Part shown: positions 25,122 to 34,114 of the stretch, piece by piece
Numbering within the stretch: position 1 is the first letter of the stretch
Layout of the letters: every line of letters begins with the position of its first letter
From: a bacterium
GTDB taxonomy: Bacteria; Zixibacteria; MSB-5A5; GN15; FEB-12
Length of the DNA: 64,000 nt
Assembly: GCA_020444475.1 (NCBI GenBank)
Contig: JAHLKV010000005.1
Location: 1-64,000, forward strand
Direction: 5' to 3'
Position numbers and translations under genes: made by a program
Notes under the pieces: model-generated
What the model saw: only the letters and a program-made list of their open reading frames with translations
Told to the model about the DNA's origin: nothing
Databases searched by the model: none

Positions 25122-26630
25122 ATGGGCACCTCGGTAAAGGGCGAGGTCAAACTGCTCGCCCGCCATGGCTCCATCTACGGCCTGGCCAACGTGATGGACC
25201 GCTTCATCAGTTTCCTCATGATACCGATCTACACGCGGTATCTCACTCCCTCCGACTACGGCGTCCTCGAACTGATCTACATGACCTCGAATCTCATCGC
25301 CATGGTGATAGGGATGCGTATCGAGGCGGCGGTTAGTCGTTTCTATTTCGACTATGACGACGAAATCAAGCGCAATAAGGTTGTCAGCTCGGGCTTCTTG
25401 GGCTACGGTGGTCTGGCCGCCCTGCTGGTGATCGGACTCGTCCCGTTTTCGTCGCTGTTCGCCAGACTGGTACTCGATTCGACCGACTTCGCCTCATATT
25501 TCTCCGTCGCCCTGCTCACGCTGGCGGTCGGCATGATCACGCCGATCGGCAACGCCTACTTCCGGGCGCGGATGGAGTCGAAAACATTCCTGTTCTACCG
25601 CCTGACCAGCACCGTGCTCACGCTGGGGCTGAATATTTACTTCGTCGTGGTGGTCGAGTGGGGGGTCTACGGGATTCTTGTCTCGACACTGCTGGCGCAG
25701 AGCATCGTGTGCGCGGCTATGACTGCCCAGATTCTCCGAAGAGTCGGCCTTCGTGTCGACTGGCGCGTCGTCTGGGAAATGATCAAGTTCGGTCTCCCGC
25801 TGATACCGTCGAACATCTCCGCCTATGTCGTGCATGCCTCAGACCGCTACTTCATCAAAGAATACGTCGATCTCGGCGCCGCCGGTCTGTACTCTCTCGG
25901 TTACAAGATCGGCGGTCTGGTCAATCAGTTCGTAACCGCACCGTTTAACCTGGTCTGGACGCCGCGACGATTTGAGACCTTCAGCCAGGAAGAATCCGAG
26001 CGGCTTTACGCTCGTATCTTCACTTACTTCGTCACGACCGCGTTGTTCATGGGATTGATGATCTCCGTGCTTTCCAAGGAAATCATCAAGGTCATGGCTA
26101 CCGAGCCCTTCTGGCCCGCCTACAAAGTCGTGCCGATAATCGTACTCGCCTACACCATCTTCTCCTTCCACTACCACTTCAACATCGGTATCATGATGGA
26201 GAAGAAGACGAAGTACCTTGCGTACGTGAACGTCTCGAACGGCATATTGAATCTGGCGCTGAACTTCGCCCTCATCCCGATCTGGGGTATCTGGGGAGCG
26301 GCTATCGCCACCGTGATTTGCTTCCTGTTCAAGGTCGCCATGACCTATTACTACTCGAACCGCTTCTTCCCGATCCAGGTCGAATGGGTGCGCGTCCTGA
26401 CGTTGTTCGGGACGGCTATCGGTCTTTATCTCGTCACGCTGCTGGTCGATACCGGGTCGATCTATCTCGATGGGGCTATCAAGGCGCTGATCGGGCTGTG
26501 TTACGTTGTCATCCTCTGGGTGACGCCGTTTTTCAACAGTGAAGAGAAGAAGACACTCCGGAAGATGATCAAGAAACGGAAACTCGAAGTTGACATGGTG
26601 GCGGAACAGGGCAAGGGGCCGACTGGTTAG
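25122..26630 (+). CDS. Wzx-like oligosaccharide flippase
   Basis: A 502-residue membrane protein with about fourteen hydrophobic helices. It begins with the MOP-superfamily pattern GSIYGLANVMDRFISFLMIPIYTRYLTPSDYGVLEL in pieces: the tandem of an early glycine-rich helix, then LTPSDYG, typical of polysaccharide flippases. A basic cytoplasmic tail (KKTLRKMIKKRK) closes it. It would move undecaprenyl-linked repeat units across the inner membrane for the polymerase encoded at 43.6 kb. It follows the secreted protein genes by about 200 bp, and the Shine-Dalgarno is weak. Confidence 0.88.
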   Translation: MGTSVKGEVKLLARHGSIYGLANVMDRFISFLMIPIYTRYLTPSDYGVLELIYMTSNLIAMVIGMRIEAAVSRFYFDYDDEIKRNKVVSSGFLGYGGLAALLVIGLVPFSSLFARLVLDSTDFASYFSVALLTLAVGMITPIGNAYFRARMESKTFLFYRLTSTVLTLGLNIYFVVVVEWGVYGILVSTLLAQSIVCAAMTAQILRRVGLRVDWRVVWEMIKFGLPLIPSNISAYVVHASDRYFIKEYVDLGAAGLYSLGYKIGGLVNQFVTAPFNLVWTPRRFETFSQEESERLYARIFTYFVTTALFMGLMISVLSKEIIKVMATEPFWPAYKVVPIIVLAYTIFSFHYHFNIGIMMEKKTKYLAYVNVSNGILNLALNFALIPIWGIWGAAIATVICFLFKVAMTYYYSNRFFPIQVEWVRVLTLFGTAIGLYLVTLLVDTGSIYLDGAIKALIGLCYVVILWVTPFFNSEEKKTLRKMIKKRKLEVDMVAEQGKGPTG

Positions 26631-26742
26631 AGACAAGGAATCGGGACGGAGCAGACTGGCGGAGAATTTCAGTTTTGGCCGGTGGCTCCGATATCTATAC
26701 TGAGGCAGGACAGCCTGCCACACCCTTCGAGACATAGAGCCA

Positions 26743-27477
26743 ATGACGAACACCGGAAGAAAATTACTGGGTATTATCGGCGGCATGGGCGCCGCTGCAG
26801 GCGCCGACGCCTACCGTCGGCTGGTCGACATGACACCGGTCAAAGTCGATCAGGACCATATTCCCACGATTCTCTATTCCAACACCGACATCCCCGACCG
26901 CACCGCCGGTATTCTCGGCAGGGGACCATCGTCCGAACCGGCCCTGCTGGAGTCCGCGCAGCTACTCGAGAAAAACGGCTGTGATATCATCATCCTCGCC
27001 TGCGTTACCTCGCATCATTTCATCGCGGACGTTCGCGCGGCGGTTTCATGCAGGGTGCTCAGCATGGTCGAAGAGACCGTCTCGGCGATCGTTCGCAAGG
27101 CCCCTTCCGTGACGACGGTGGGCATCATGGCAACCACCGGTACTATCAGCACCCGGCTGTTTCAAAATGAGCTGGAACGGCAGGGGAGAGAGGCGATGGT
27201 GCTCACCGATGATCTGCAGGAACGCTATGTCATGTCGGGGTTGTACGGCGAAGACGGCATCAAGGCCGGCTATATCGAACCGGCCCGGACCAAGATGCTC
27301 TGGGCGCTCGACTGGTTGGCCGCGCACGGCAGCGAAGCGATCATCTCCGGCTGTACCGAACTGCCCCTGCTCTACAATCAGAAAGACTGCCCGGTGCCGT
27401 TGTTTGATGCCATGGAATGCTTGATACGCCAGACGATCCTCGAGTGCACGGGCAAAGAAGCCCGCGTCCACGCCTAG
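26743..27477 (+). CDS. Aspartate/glutamate racemase family protein
   Basis: A 244-residue protein of the two-cysteine racemase fold. The N-terminus is LGIIGGMGAAAGADAYRRL. The first catalytic cysteine is in LACVTSHHF near residue 88 (usual form ACNTAHF), the second in SGCTELPLL near residue 206. Such enzymes interconvert L- and D-aspartate or glutamate without cofactor. It overlaps the convergent asparagine-synthase-like gene by 4 bp. A D-amino acid made here could be used by that enzyme or attached to the glycan, but this is inference. Confidence 0.88.
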   Translation: MTNTGRKLLGIIGGMGAAAGADAYRRLVDMTPVKVDQDHIPTILYSNTDIPDRTAGILGRGPSSEPALLESAQLLEKNGCDIIILACVTSHHFIADVRAAVSCRVLSMVEETVSAIVRKAPSVTTVGIMATTGTISTRLFQNELERQGREAMVLTDDLQERYVMSGLYGEDGIKAGYIEPARTKMLWALDWLAAHGSEAIISGCTELPLLYNQKDCPVPLFDAMECLIRQTILECTGKEARVHA

Positions 27478-29333
27478 CGGTCGACAAACTGCCGGAACCA
27501 GCTCTCCAGCGAACTCATCGCCGACAATGCACCGAAGTTGTTCCCGCCTCGCTTCTGCCACGAAATCAGCTTCGTCAGTCCATCACGGTCGACATAGCCC
27601 CGATCGAGTGTCTTCCTGTCGAGCAACAGCGACGTCACGAACTCACGAAGCGGCTTGTGTGTTCGGAACCACTGGTCGTACTGGTAGTACGTGCTCAGAT
27701 CGTAAAGATTGATCTTCCCGGCCGACAGCCGGCCGACATAGTACCGGAACTGCCTGGTCCATTTGCGGCGCCGCTGGAGCCAGGCCGACGGCTTCTCGTA
27801 CAGATTGACACCGGTTCCCTGGTAGGTGATACGCGCCAGCTCGGGAAGCTTCGTCTTGAAATACTCCGAGAAAAACTTCCGCGAGCACTTGATCTTCGAT
27901 GGCAGCCGGAGGTAGAAGTCCAGCAGGGCGTCGTCGTACAGCGCGAAATGATCGTGCCACAAATAGCGGTTGCAGTCGACCTGGTTCATGAACCTCGTCA
28001 GGCGGTTGCGGATGAAAAAGACGTCCTTCTGGTGATGAAACCTCTCCGAGACGCCCCGGTATTTCACGAACTCCTCTTCGAGACTGATCCCGTACTGCGT
28101 GCGCGCCATCTCGCGAAAGCCGGGGGCAAACTTCTCATACGACTCATCGGTCGCCAGATCCCCAAACAGCGAGCGGCGAAGATTTCGTATCTGGTCTTCG
28201 TGACTCATATGATCGACGATATCATAGGCACGGAAATACGAACTGCCGAAATTGGTGGGGCCGCCGAAAATCCCGTTCGCGAACACCGTCGACCGCGCCG
28301 ACAGGCCATACTGCGCCGATATCGCCAGCAGCATGCACGGGTTGGCATTGACCATACCGTCGGTGAGATACACAAACCGATCGTGACTCTCAACAAACCA
28401 CTGCGGCTGAATATCGACAAAGCGATGGTGCTTGAGGTTCAGTGTCGACGCCACTTCCTCAGCGACCTTCAGATCAAGACAGCCCGGTACGCCGTGCGTG
28501 AAGCAGTGCGGCTCGATCCCCATGTCCAGCACGTGAGCGATAATAAACCGTGAGTCCAGTCCACCGGAGAGCGGCACGATCACGTCTTTGGCATCGCCGA
28601 TCTGCTTGCGGATCACGCCGCGATAAATCGTATCCAGCTCTTCGACAAGCTCCGGGATCGACGACGTCGACTCGTGGTCGAAATGGAAGTCCCAATAGCG
28701 TTCGAAACTGGTATTCTCGGGTGTAACGATAGCGACATAGCCGCCGGGGAAACGCTTCACGCGCTCGAAAAACGTCCGATCACCCAAACAATAGCTGAAA
28801 TTGAAGTAATCGGCGATCGCCCGACGGTCGACTGATCGATCGAATCGCTCGTACGCGAGCAGGGCTTTTATCTCGGTTGCAAACAGAAAGTAGGCGTCGT
28901 CTTCGTAGTAGTACAACTGCCGATGACCCATGCGGTCGGTGCCGAGAATCAACTGCCGCTTGTTGCTGTCGACCACGACGGCATTGAAGGAACCATCGAT
29001 CTTGCGTACACATTCGGCGCCGATCTCCTTGTAGATAGAAAGCAGCCGACCCGCTTTGTCCAAACGCCCGTGCGTGCCCTGAGCGGTGTTGTCTTTCCAG
29101 CCGTAGATATAGCCGCTAAATGCCGCTGCTCGCCGTTCATCGCGATTGACGACCAAACGTTGCTCGCCCTCGACCGGCAGACCGACATTGCCGATCGCGC
29201 ACTGCTCATCGGCCCACGCCGCGCCTTCGAACTCGTCGTTGTACGACATCTTCGCCATCATGGCGTCGATCAGTCGCTGGTTTGATTCGGTGTCCGATGG
29301 ACGTTTGCAGATAAAACCAAAGATGCCTGGCAT
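27474..29333 (-). CDS. Asparagine-synthase-like amide ligase lacking the glutaminase cysteine
   Basis: A 619-residue homologue of AsnB. The start at 29333 has GGAGAG 6 bp upstream and gives the N-terminus MPGIFGF. The position of the catalytic Cys2 of glutamine amidotransferases is therefore proline. The N-terminal domain still looks like the NTN-hydrolase fold (~residues 1-215). The synthetase half has VPLSGGLDSRF near 255 with an intact pyrophosphate loop. Without the nucleophile it should not hydrolyse glutamine. It may use free ammonia or an amine nucleophile, as beta-lactam synthetase relatives do. It ends convergently, overlapping the racemase gene, and may belong to the glycan- or peptide-decorating set. 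Confidence 0.85.
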   Translation of the reverse strand: MPGIFGFICKRPSDTESNQRLIDAMMAKMSYNDEFEGAAWADEQCAIGNVGLPVEGEQRLVVNRDERRAAAFSGYIYGWKDNTAQGTHGRLDKAGRLLSIYKEIGAECVRKIDGSFNAVVVDSNKRQLILGTDRMGHRQLYYYEDDAYFLFATEIKALLAYERFDRSVDRRAIADYFNFSYCLGDRTFFERVKRFPGGYVAIVTPENTSFERYWDFHFDHESTSSIPELVEELDTIYRGVIRKQIGDAKDVIVPLSGGLDSRFIIAHVLDMGIEPHCFTHGVPGCLDLKVAEEVASTLNLKHHRFVDIQPQWFVESHDRFVYLTDGMVNANPCMLLAISAQYGLSARSTVFANGIFGGPTNFGSSYFRAYDIVDHMSHEDQIRNLRRSLFGDLATDESYEKFAPGFREMARTQYGISLEEEFVKYRGVSERFHHQKDVFFIRNRLTRFMNQVDCNRYLWHDHFALYDDALLDFYLRLPSKIKCSRKFFSEYFKTKLPELARITYQGTGVNLYEKPSAWLQRRRKWTRQFRYYVGRLSAGKINLYDLSTYYQYDQWFRTHKPLREFVTSLLLDRKTLDRGYVDRDGLTKLISWQKRGGNNFGALSAMSSLESWFRQFVDR

Positions 29334-30145
29334 AGTCTCTCCTGGATTGGTCCGAATGTGTATGTACGCGCCGATCAGTGCAACGAAAAAAGACCCGACC
29401 ACTACACCTTTCACTTCAGTCTATCGACTGCAACGGGCGAAGGCACCAGCTATATGGAGCCGAGCGTTCATTGGGGCCGGCGTATTCGCCTCAAACATCT
29501 CCCAGCCTCTCTCTGATCACGTAGCGACAGCTTATGTCCGGGATCAGTGTACGAATGGCTTTGAGCGGAATCTTTTTCTGTGCAGCGCCGGCACAGGCTG
29601 AGGTTTCCGATGAGCAGGCGTAATTGGTTGGCCAGCAACGTGGTACGGTCACATGTGGCCGGTCTGTATAGAAAGAGGGCCGAGACCTTTGGAAAGCCCT
29701 TCCGGAGCATCCGTAAATCATTGTAATACATAGGGCTAAATGACGATCCCGGTGGTATAAGGTTTGCTTTTCCACAGCCCATACGGTAGATTCTGCGTTC
29801 GACCGAAAGTGGGAATTTCTTACCTACTTCAAACTGGTTTTTGGGCTGAATATACTTCATATTGCCGCCGGGTTGGGATGACCACCAGACCGCCTCGGGT
29901 GCTGAGGGGTACCCCGGGCAGGGACAGCCAGATGAGTCCCACCCGATGGATTGTACAGAAACGGAAATGTGAGCACGATCACTGCAACTGGAGGAAACAG
30001 ACCGACACAAATACCCGACCAAAACACGATGCATTTGTGAGCAAAACTGCCGATCAAGAGACTATAGGGTTGTGGTCTCGAATACCCCGGCCGCTGGAGG
30101 CGGCCGACCTCACGGGTGTCGTGGCTTGACCGGAATACTGTTACA
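29334..30145. other. Gene-free gap of about 0.8 kb
   Basis: No frame here has convincing coding character. A 121-codon plus-strand frame (29764-30129) is rich in Arg, Thr and Pro with no domain, and several minus-strand frames look like noise. The stretch is somewhat AT-richer than its flanks. CGGCCGC/GCGGCCG (30091-30108) can pair. It probably contains promoters for the two divergent genes. Confidence 0.5.
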
Positions 30146-30179
30146 GGATACATCCCGCGCCAAAGACGCGGAAGTATCC
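30146..30179 (+). promoter_or_regulatory. Structured 5' leader hairpin before the beta-helix protein gene
   Basis: GGATAC pairs with GTATCC and, inside it, CCGCG pairs with CGCGG, giving a two-tier hairpin with an internal loop and a 7-nt apical loop. It ends 5 bp before the GGAGG Shine-Dalgarno at 30185-30189, so it could influence translation or stabilise the mRNA. Confidence 0.4.
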
Positions 30180-30197
30180 CCCAAGGAGGCAATGTAC

Positions 30198-33100
30198 ATG
30201 CGATGGATCTCCATACCCGGATGGCGAAATGCTCTGCTGACAGCTCTCTTCCTGCTTCCCCTGATGCTCGGCGTCACGGCTGAAGCGCGACAGATAGCTA
30301 TCACTTCGCTTCCGTATACCTACTCCGCGAGCGATCAAACGCCCGGCGTAGTTGACACCCTGTACATCCAGGGAAGCAAACTGACTTCAACCGGCGACGG
30401 CATCAGCCTCGTCTCGACCTCGTCGACGGCTCTCAACAATGTCGTGCTGAACCTCGGCACCGACACGGTCGTCTTCGGCACGGCGGGTGGCGCCGGTGCC
30501 ATGGGGCTTGACGTCAACGGCCCGGTGAGCAACCGTCCGCGCAACGTGACCATCATCGGCGGACACATCCTGCACCAGCCGTCGGATACCACGGCGTCGG
30601 AATGCCGCGCCGTCCGACTCAACGGACACGAGATCACCATGAACGGCACCCATGTCGTCATTCGCGGAATCGACGGCAAGGCGCTGATCACCGGTGGCAC
30701 GAATATCTACAACGTTCACGTGCTGAACTGCCGGTTTGCCAGTCTCGTCACGGCGTATTATCGCCGCGACTACTACACGGGCGCTTGTATTCATCTCGAG
30801 AACGGCCGAAGCACCCTGATTTCGACCGACTATACCGGCACGATCAAGGATTACTACCACCTGATTTTCGAGAACAACGTCATCGAAACCTGCCCGCACG
30901 CCGCCATGGTGCTGTACGGTCGCAGCGACGAAGGCGACTATCTGAAAGTCAAGGTGCTCAACAACGATATCACCGTCGATGCGCGTAACGACAACTACAC
31001 CTATCCCAGCGGAAACATTTTCTACGGGACGGCCAACGCCTACGGTATCGTTACCACCTATCTGACCGGTGGCAGCGAAATCAGCGGCAATACGATCCGA
31101 AGCGGCACCACCCACGAAGGCGGCCGCGGCCTGTATATCGGGTCGATGCGCCTCGAAGTGATCGATACCGTCAAGATCTACAACAACGATATCGATATTC
31201 ACCAGGGACCGGGCGACTACTACCGTCCCATGCCGGCCCACGGCCTGCGCGTGCGCCAGTCGAATATCAGCAACCTGCACGTTATGGGCAACACCATCAC
31301 GGCGCGCTCGGACGATGATCCGTCAACTGCCCACACCGATCAGGAAGCGATGGCTATTCGGTGGAGTCCGTATCAGGGGTCGAGCTACAACAACGTGATC
31401 GAAGGGAATACCTTCCGCGCGGTGGGCGACGGCAACGGGACCACTGCGGCCGTCTGTCTCGATGCTGCCACGATCGGCGGCGACGGACTCACCTTCCGCA
31501 ACAACGTGCTCGAGTCCAGCGGCGCGATTATCAAGTGGGGTGAAGGCAACGCCGGCGCCCCCGACCACCTGTTCGAGGAAGATACGCTCCGCTTCATCTC
31601 ACCCGACAACGGCCACAAAACCTACGATCTCGGCCACCTCGGCAACAACTGGGACTGCTCCAACAACCGCGTCCGTGATATGGTGTACCAGAACGGCGCC
31701 GCCGACACCGATATCAATTTCGCTGTCGATGGTACCCTGGAGCTGACTGTCGAGCGGACCCTCAGGGTCCGGGTGCTCGGCAACAACGGTCTGCCGGTTT
31801 CCGGCGCCACGGTCACGATCGTCAACAACTACGGTCAGACGCTGTCCAACGGACTGACCGACGGTAACGGCCGACGCAATGTCGTTGCTTCGTACCTCTA
31901 CCGTTCCCGCACCGGCAGTGACTCGACCAGCTTCAATCCTTTCTCGATCAAGGTCAAGAAGGGAACTGACAGCACGATGATCACGCATACGGTCAACGCC
32001 ACCTCGGCGGTCCCCGTTATCACGCTCAACAACACGGCGGGCGAGGAAGGGACCGAGGATGTCGTGCCACCGGCGGCGATCAACGACCTGGGCGCTCTGC
32101 CGGGCGACGATCACGGTGATCTGACCCTGTCCTGGACCGCGCCCGGCGACGACGACAATGTCGGGCAGGCCGACAGCTATGCGATTCGCTATAGCGTAAA
32201 CCCGATCAATGTTTCGAACTGGAGCCAGGCCACCCTGGCTCCAGCTTCGTTTACCCCCGCCGAAGCGGGCACTTCCGAAAGCTACACGATTCACAATCTC
32301 TCGCCGGGCGTGGAGTACTACGTCGCGGTGCGAGCCTATGATGAATCAGGCAACCTCGGCAACTTCGGAGCGGCGGCTCTCAATTTCGCCGCCGGTATCG
32401 CTCCGCCGTCGCCGACGACTACCGATGTCGATGAAGGCGCCGCTTCGGTTACGGTCGCGGCCGATCTGGTCGACTCCTACTACTCGCTTCGTTACGAATT
32501 CGCCCTCGATACCGTCTCTGCGTTCAGCAACCCGACGATGGCTGTCGGTTTGGCCTCGGGAAGCGAAGCGACCGCGTCGTTCGACAATCTCGAAGCCGAC
32601 ATCCTGTACTTCTGGCGTTGTCGTGCCATCTCCACCGACAACAGCGACACGAGCGCCTGGTCCCAATCGGTCAGTTTCGACATCACGACCGGCGTGGTGG
32701 CGACATTGACCGATTCGGATATGGCATTTCCGCTCGACGGCGGTGTTGTCTACTCCCCGCTCCCGGCTCTGCGGGTCCGCGATGTCGCCGGAGTGACTTC
32801 GGTCTACTTCCAGCTCGCCGACAACCCGTCGTTCACCGGCGCTCTCGAATCGGGCGCGATCACTACCGTCCCGGGTCAGCAAACCGAATGGCAGGTCACT
32901 GATACGCTCCTGGCCGACACCATCTACTACTGGCGCATCAGCCCCGACAACGCGGTCTGGACCGGCGCCGCCAGCTTCACCTACAGCGCCGCTTCGGGCG
33001 TGGCCGCGGCTCCGGATATCCACCCCTACCCGAATCCGTATCGTCCCGCTGATGGCCACTCGGACATCACCTTCACCAACCTCGTGGAGAACTCAAAAAT

Positions 33101-33275
33101 CACCATCATGACCGTCTCCGGTTCGCTGGTGCTGGTCAAGGAAGGTCTCCCGGCCGGTGACTGGGTTTGGGATGGCAAAAACGGCAGCGGCGCCGAAGTA
33201 GCTACCGGGGCGTACTTCTACTACGTCAGCTATCCCAGTGGCTCGGCGTCGGGCAAGCTGCTCGTGATTCGATAG
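30198..33275 (+). CDS. Large secreted beta-helix protein with FN3-like domains and T9SS-type C-terminus
   Basis: A 1025-residue exported protein. The signal peptide is about residues 1-30 (ALLTALFLLPLMLGVTAEA). Residues ~35-520 form a right-handed parallel beta-helix, shown by repeated short strands with Asn turns (FENNVIET, VLNNDITV, ISGNTIRS, IYNNDIDI, VMGNTITA, FRNNVLES). A carboxypeptidase-regulatory-like domain follows (LPVSGATVTIVN), then FN3-like domains beginning SWTAPGDDD. The C-terminus is a diverged T9SS sorting domain (HPYPNPYRP, ITIMTVSGSLV, WDGKNGSGAEVATGAYFYYV). GGAGG precedes both ATG 30192 and ATG 30198; the latter has the better spacing. It could be a polysaccharide lyase or a structural surface protein; no catalytic residues can be assigned. 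Confidence 0.88.
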   Translation: MRWISIPGWRNALLTALFLLPLMLGVTAEARQIAITSLPYTYSASDQTPGVVDTLYIQGSKLTSTGDGISLVSTSSTALNNVVLNLGTDTVVFGTAGGAGAMGLDVNGPVSNRPRNVTIIGGHILHQPSDTTASECRAVRLNGHEITMNGTHVVIRGIDGKALITGGTNIYNVHVLNCRFASLVTAYYRRDYYTGACIHLENGRSTLISTDYTGTIKDYYHLIFENNVIETCPHAAMVLYGRSDEGDYLKVKVLNNDITVDARNDNYTYPSGNIFYGTANAYGIVTTYLTGGSEISGNTIRSGTTHEGGRGLYIGSMRLEVIDTVKIYNNDIDIHQGPGDYYRPMPAHGLRVRQSNISNLHVMGNTITARSDDDPSTAHTDQEAMAIRWSPYQGSSYNNVIEGNTFRAVGDGNGTTAAVCLDAATIGGDGLTFRNNVLESSGAIIKWGEGNAGAPDHLFEEDTLRFISPDNGHKTYDLGHLGNNWDCSNNRVRDMVYQNGAADTDINFAVDGTLELTVERTLRVRVLGNNGLPVSGATVTIVNNYGQTLSNGLTDGNGRRNVVASYLYRSRTGSDSTSFNPFSIKVKKGTDSTMITHTVNATSAVPVITLNNTAGEEGTEDVVPPAAINDLGALPGDDHGDLTLSWTAPGDDDNVGQADSYAIRYSVNPINVSNWSQATLAPASFTPAEAGTSESYTIHNLSPGVEYYVAVRAYDESGNLGNFGAAALNFAAGIAPPSPTTTDVDEGAASVTVAADLVDSYYSLRYEFALDTVSAFSNPTMAVGLASGSEATASFDNLEADILYFWRCRAISTDNSDTSAWSQSVSFDITTGVVATLTDSDMAFPLDGGVVYSPLPALRVRDVAGVTSVYFQLADNPSFTGALESGAITTVPGQQTEWQVTDTLLADTIYYWRISPDNAVWTGAASFTYSAASGVAAAPDIHPYPNPYRPADGHSDITFTNLVENSKITIMTVSGSLVLVKEGLPAGDWVWDGKNGSGAEVATGAYFYYVSYPSGSASGKLLVIR

Positions 33276-33302
33276 AGTACCGGATTATATCGTAGATTTG
33301 AG

Positions 33303-33338
33303 CAGGCTGTCGTTCTCTAACGGCGGCCTGTTTTCTTT
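33303..33338 (+). terminator. Terminator of the beta-helix protein gene
   Basis: A 12-bp stem with two G-T pairs (CAGGCTGTCGTT with AACGGCGGCCTG, 4-nt loop) is followed by TTTTCTTT. The loop includes the stop codon of the convergent gene. Confidence 0.8.
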
Positions 33339-34096
33339 GGGGGAGTCTTCTTGTCGGCGGTGATAGCCTTTCTGATCGCCTCCGAGATCGCCCGGAAACC
33401 GCTCTCGTCGGGGATAATCCCGCCATCACTCAGATCGACCCGGATCGCCCCGTTTTCCCCCACGAGAAGCCCGTGCACATCAACGAGCAGAAAGCCGTTG
33501 CTGTCGGCGTAGTGGGTCAGCCAGCTGTTGTACACCTGCAGGCTGTCGAACACGCTGTAATCGCTCTCGTACGGCTCGTAGTCTTTGGTTGGCGGGATAA
33601 GAGTGGTCAGGACGGGCTTGATCCCGTTATAGGCGGCCAGTTCGGCCATGTCGGCGGTGTATTCGGTCAATTCCTGAAGGGTATTCGGCTCCCGGAGATT
33701 GTACGACGACACTTCGATCACCACATACTCCGGCCTCAGCGAGATGACATCGGAGCGAAAACGAAGCGGCAGGCCGCCCAGACGCTGACGCGCCACCCCG
33801 CGATTGATCGCTTCGTATTCTGTGAACAGCTTCTCCACCGGCCAGACCGACGTGGTGGTCATGCCGAAAAAGACGATCCTCCCCGGGACAATCGCGTCCG
33901 AACGCAGTGGCCGGTTCTCATCGAGATACCGCTCCCGGCCGGAGAATTCCTGCACGACGTGTTCGTACTTATAGAGGAACTCGTTGATATGGTCACGGTA
34001 CTCGAGGGCTTTCATCGACGTGTAAGCGCAGAATCCGACCAAAACGACATTAAGGGCCAGCGAAACCATCAGGCGCTTGAAATTGCGGGTTGCCAT
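33317..34096 (-). CDS. Membrane-anchored SGNH-hydrolase-like protein, catalytic motifs degenerate
   Basis: A 259-residue protein with an N-terminal transmembrane anchor (LMVSLALNVVLVGFCAYTS) and an extracytoplasmic domain laid out like an SGNH/GDSL esterase. Block I reads VFFGMTTTSVWP where GDS is expected, block II INRGVARQRLGGL, block III VIEVSSYN where GxND is expected, and the C-terminal block DLSDGGIIPDESGF lacks the usual DxxH histidine. Three of four catalytic positions thus appear lost. It may be a non-enzymatic AlgX/AlgJ-like helper or binding protein of the glycan pathway. It starts the minus-strand polysaccharide cluster at its downstream end, 18 bp after the GT4 gene. Confidence 0.7.
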   Translation of the reverse strand: MATRNFKRLMVSLALNVVLVGFCAYTSMKALEYRDHINEFLYKYEHVVQEFSGRERYLDENRPLRSDAIVPGRIVFFGMTTTSVWPVEKLFTEYEAINRGVARQRLGGLPLRFRSDVISLRPEYVVIEVSSYNLREPNTLQELTEYTADMAELAAYNGIKPVLTTLIPPTKDYEPYESDYSVFDSLQVYNSWLTHYADSNGFLLVDVHGLLVGENGAIRVDLSDGGIIPDESGFRAISEAIRKAITADKKTPPKKTGRR

Positions 34097-34114
34097 ACGG
34101 ACTCTCTGCCCGGC

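Noticed and set aside
27417..28553. 378-codon plus-strand frame opposite the Cys-less asparagine synthase homologue
   Set aside because: Antisense shadow; composition rich in Arg, Val and Gln without structure.
29764..30129. 121-codon frame in the gap before the beta-helix protein
   Set aside because: No ribosome-binding site, unusual composition and no motif; it also runs close into the hairpin leader.
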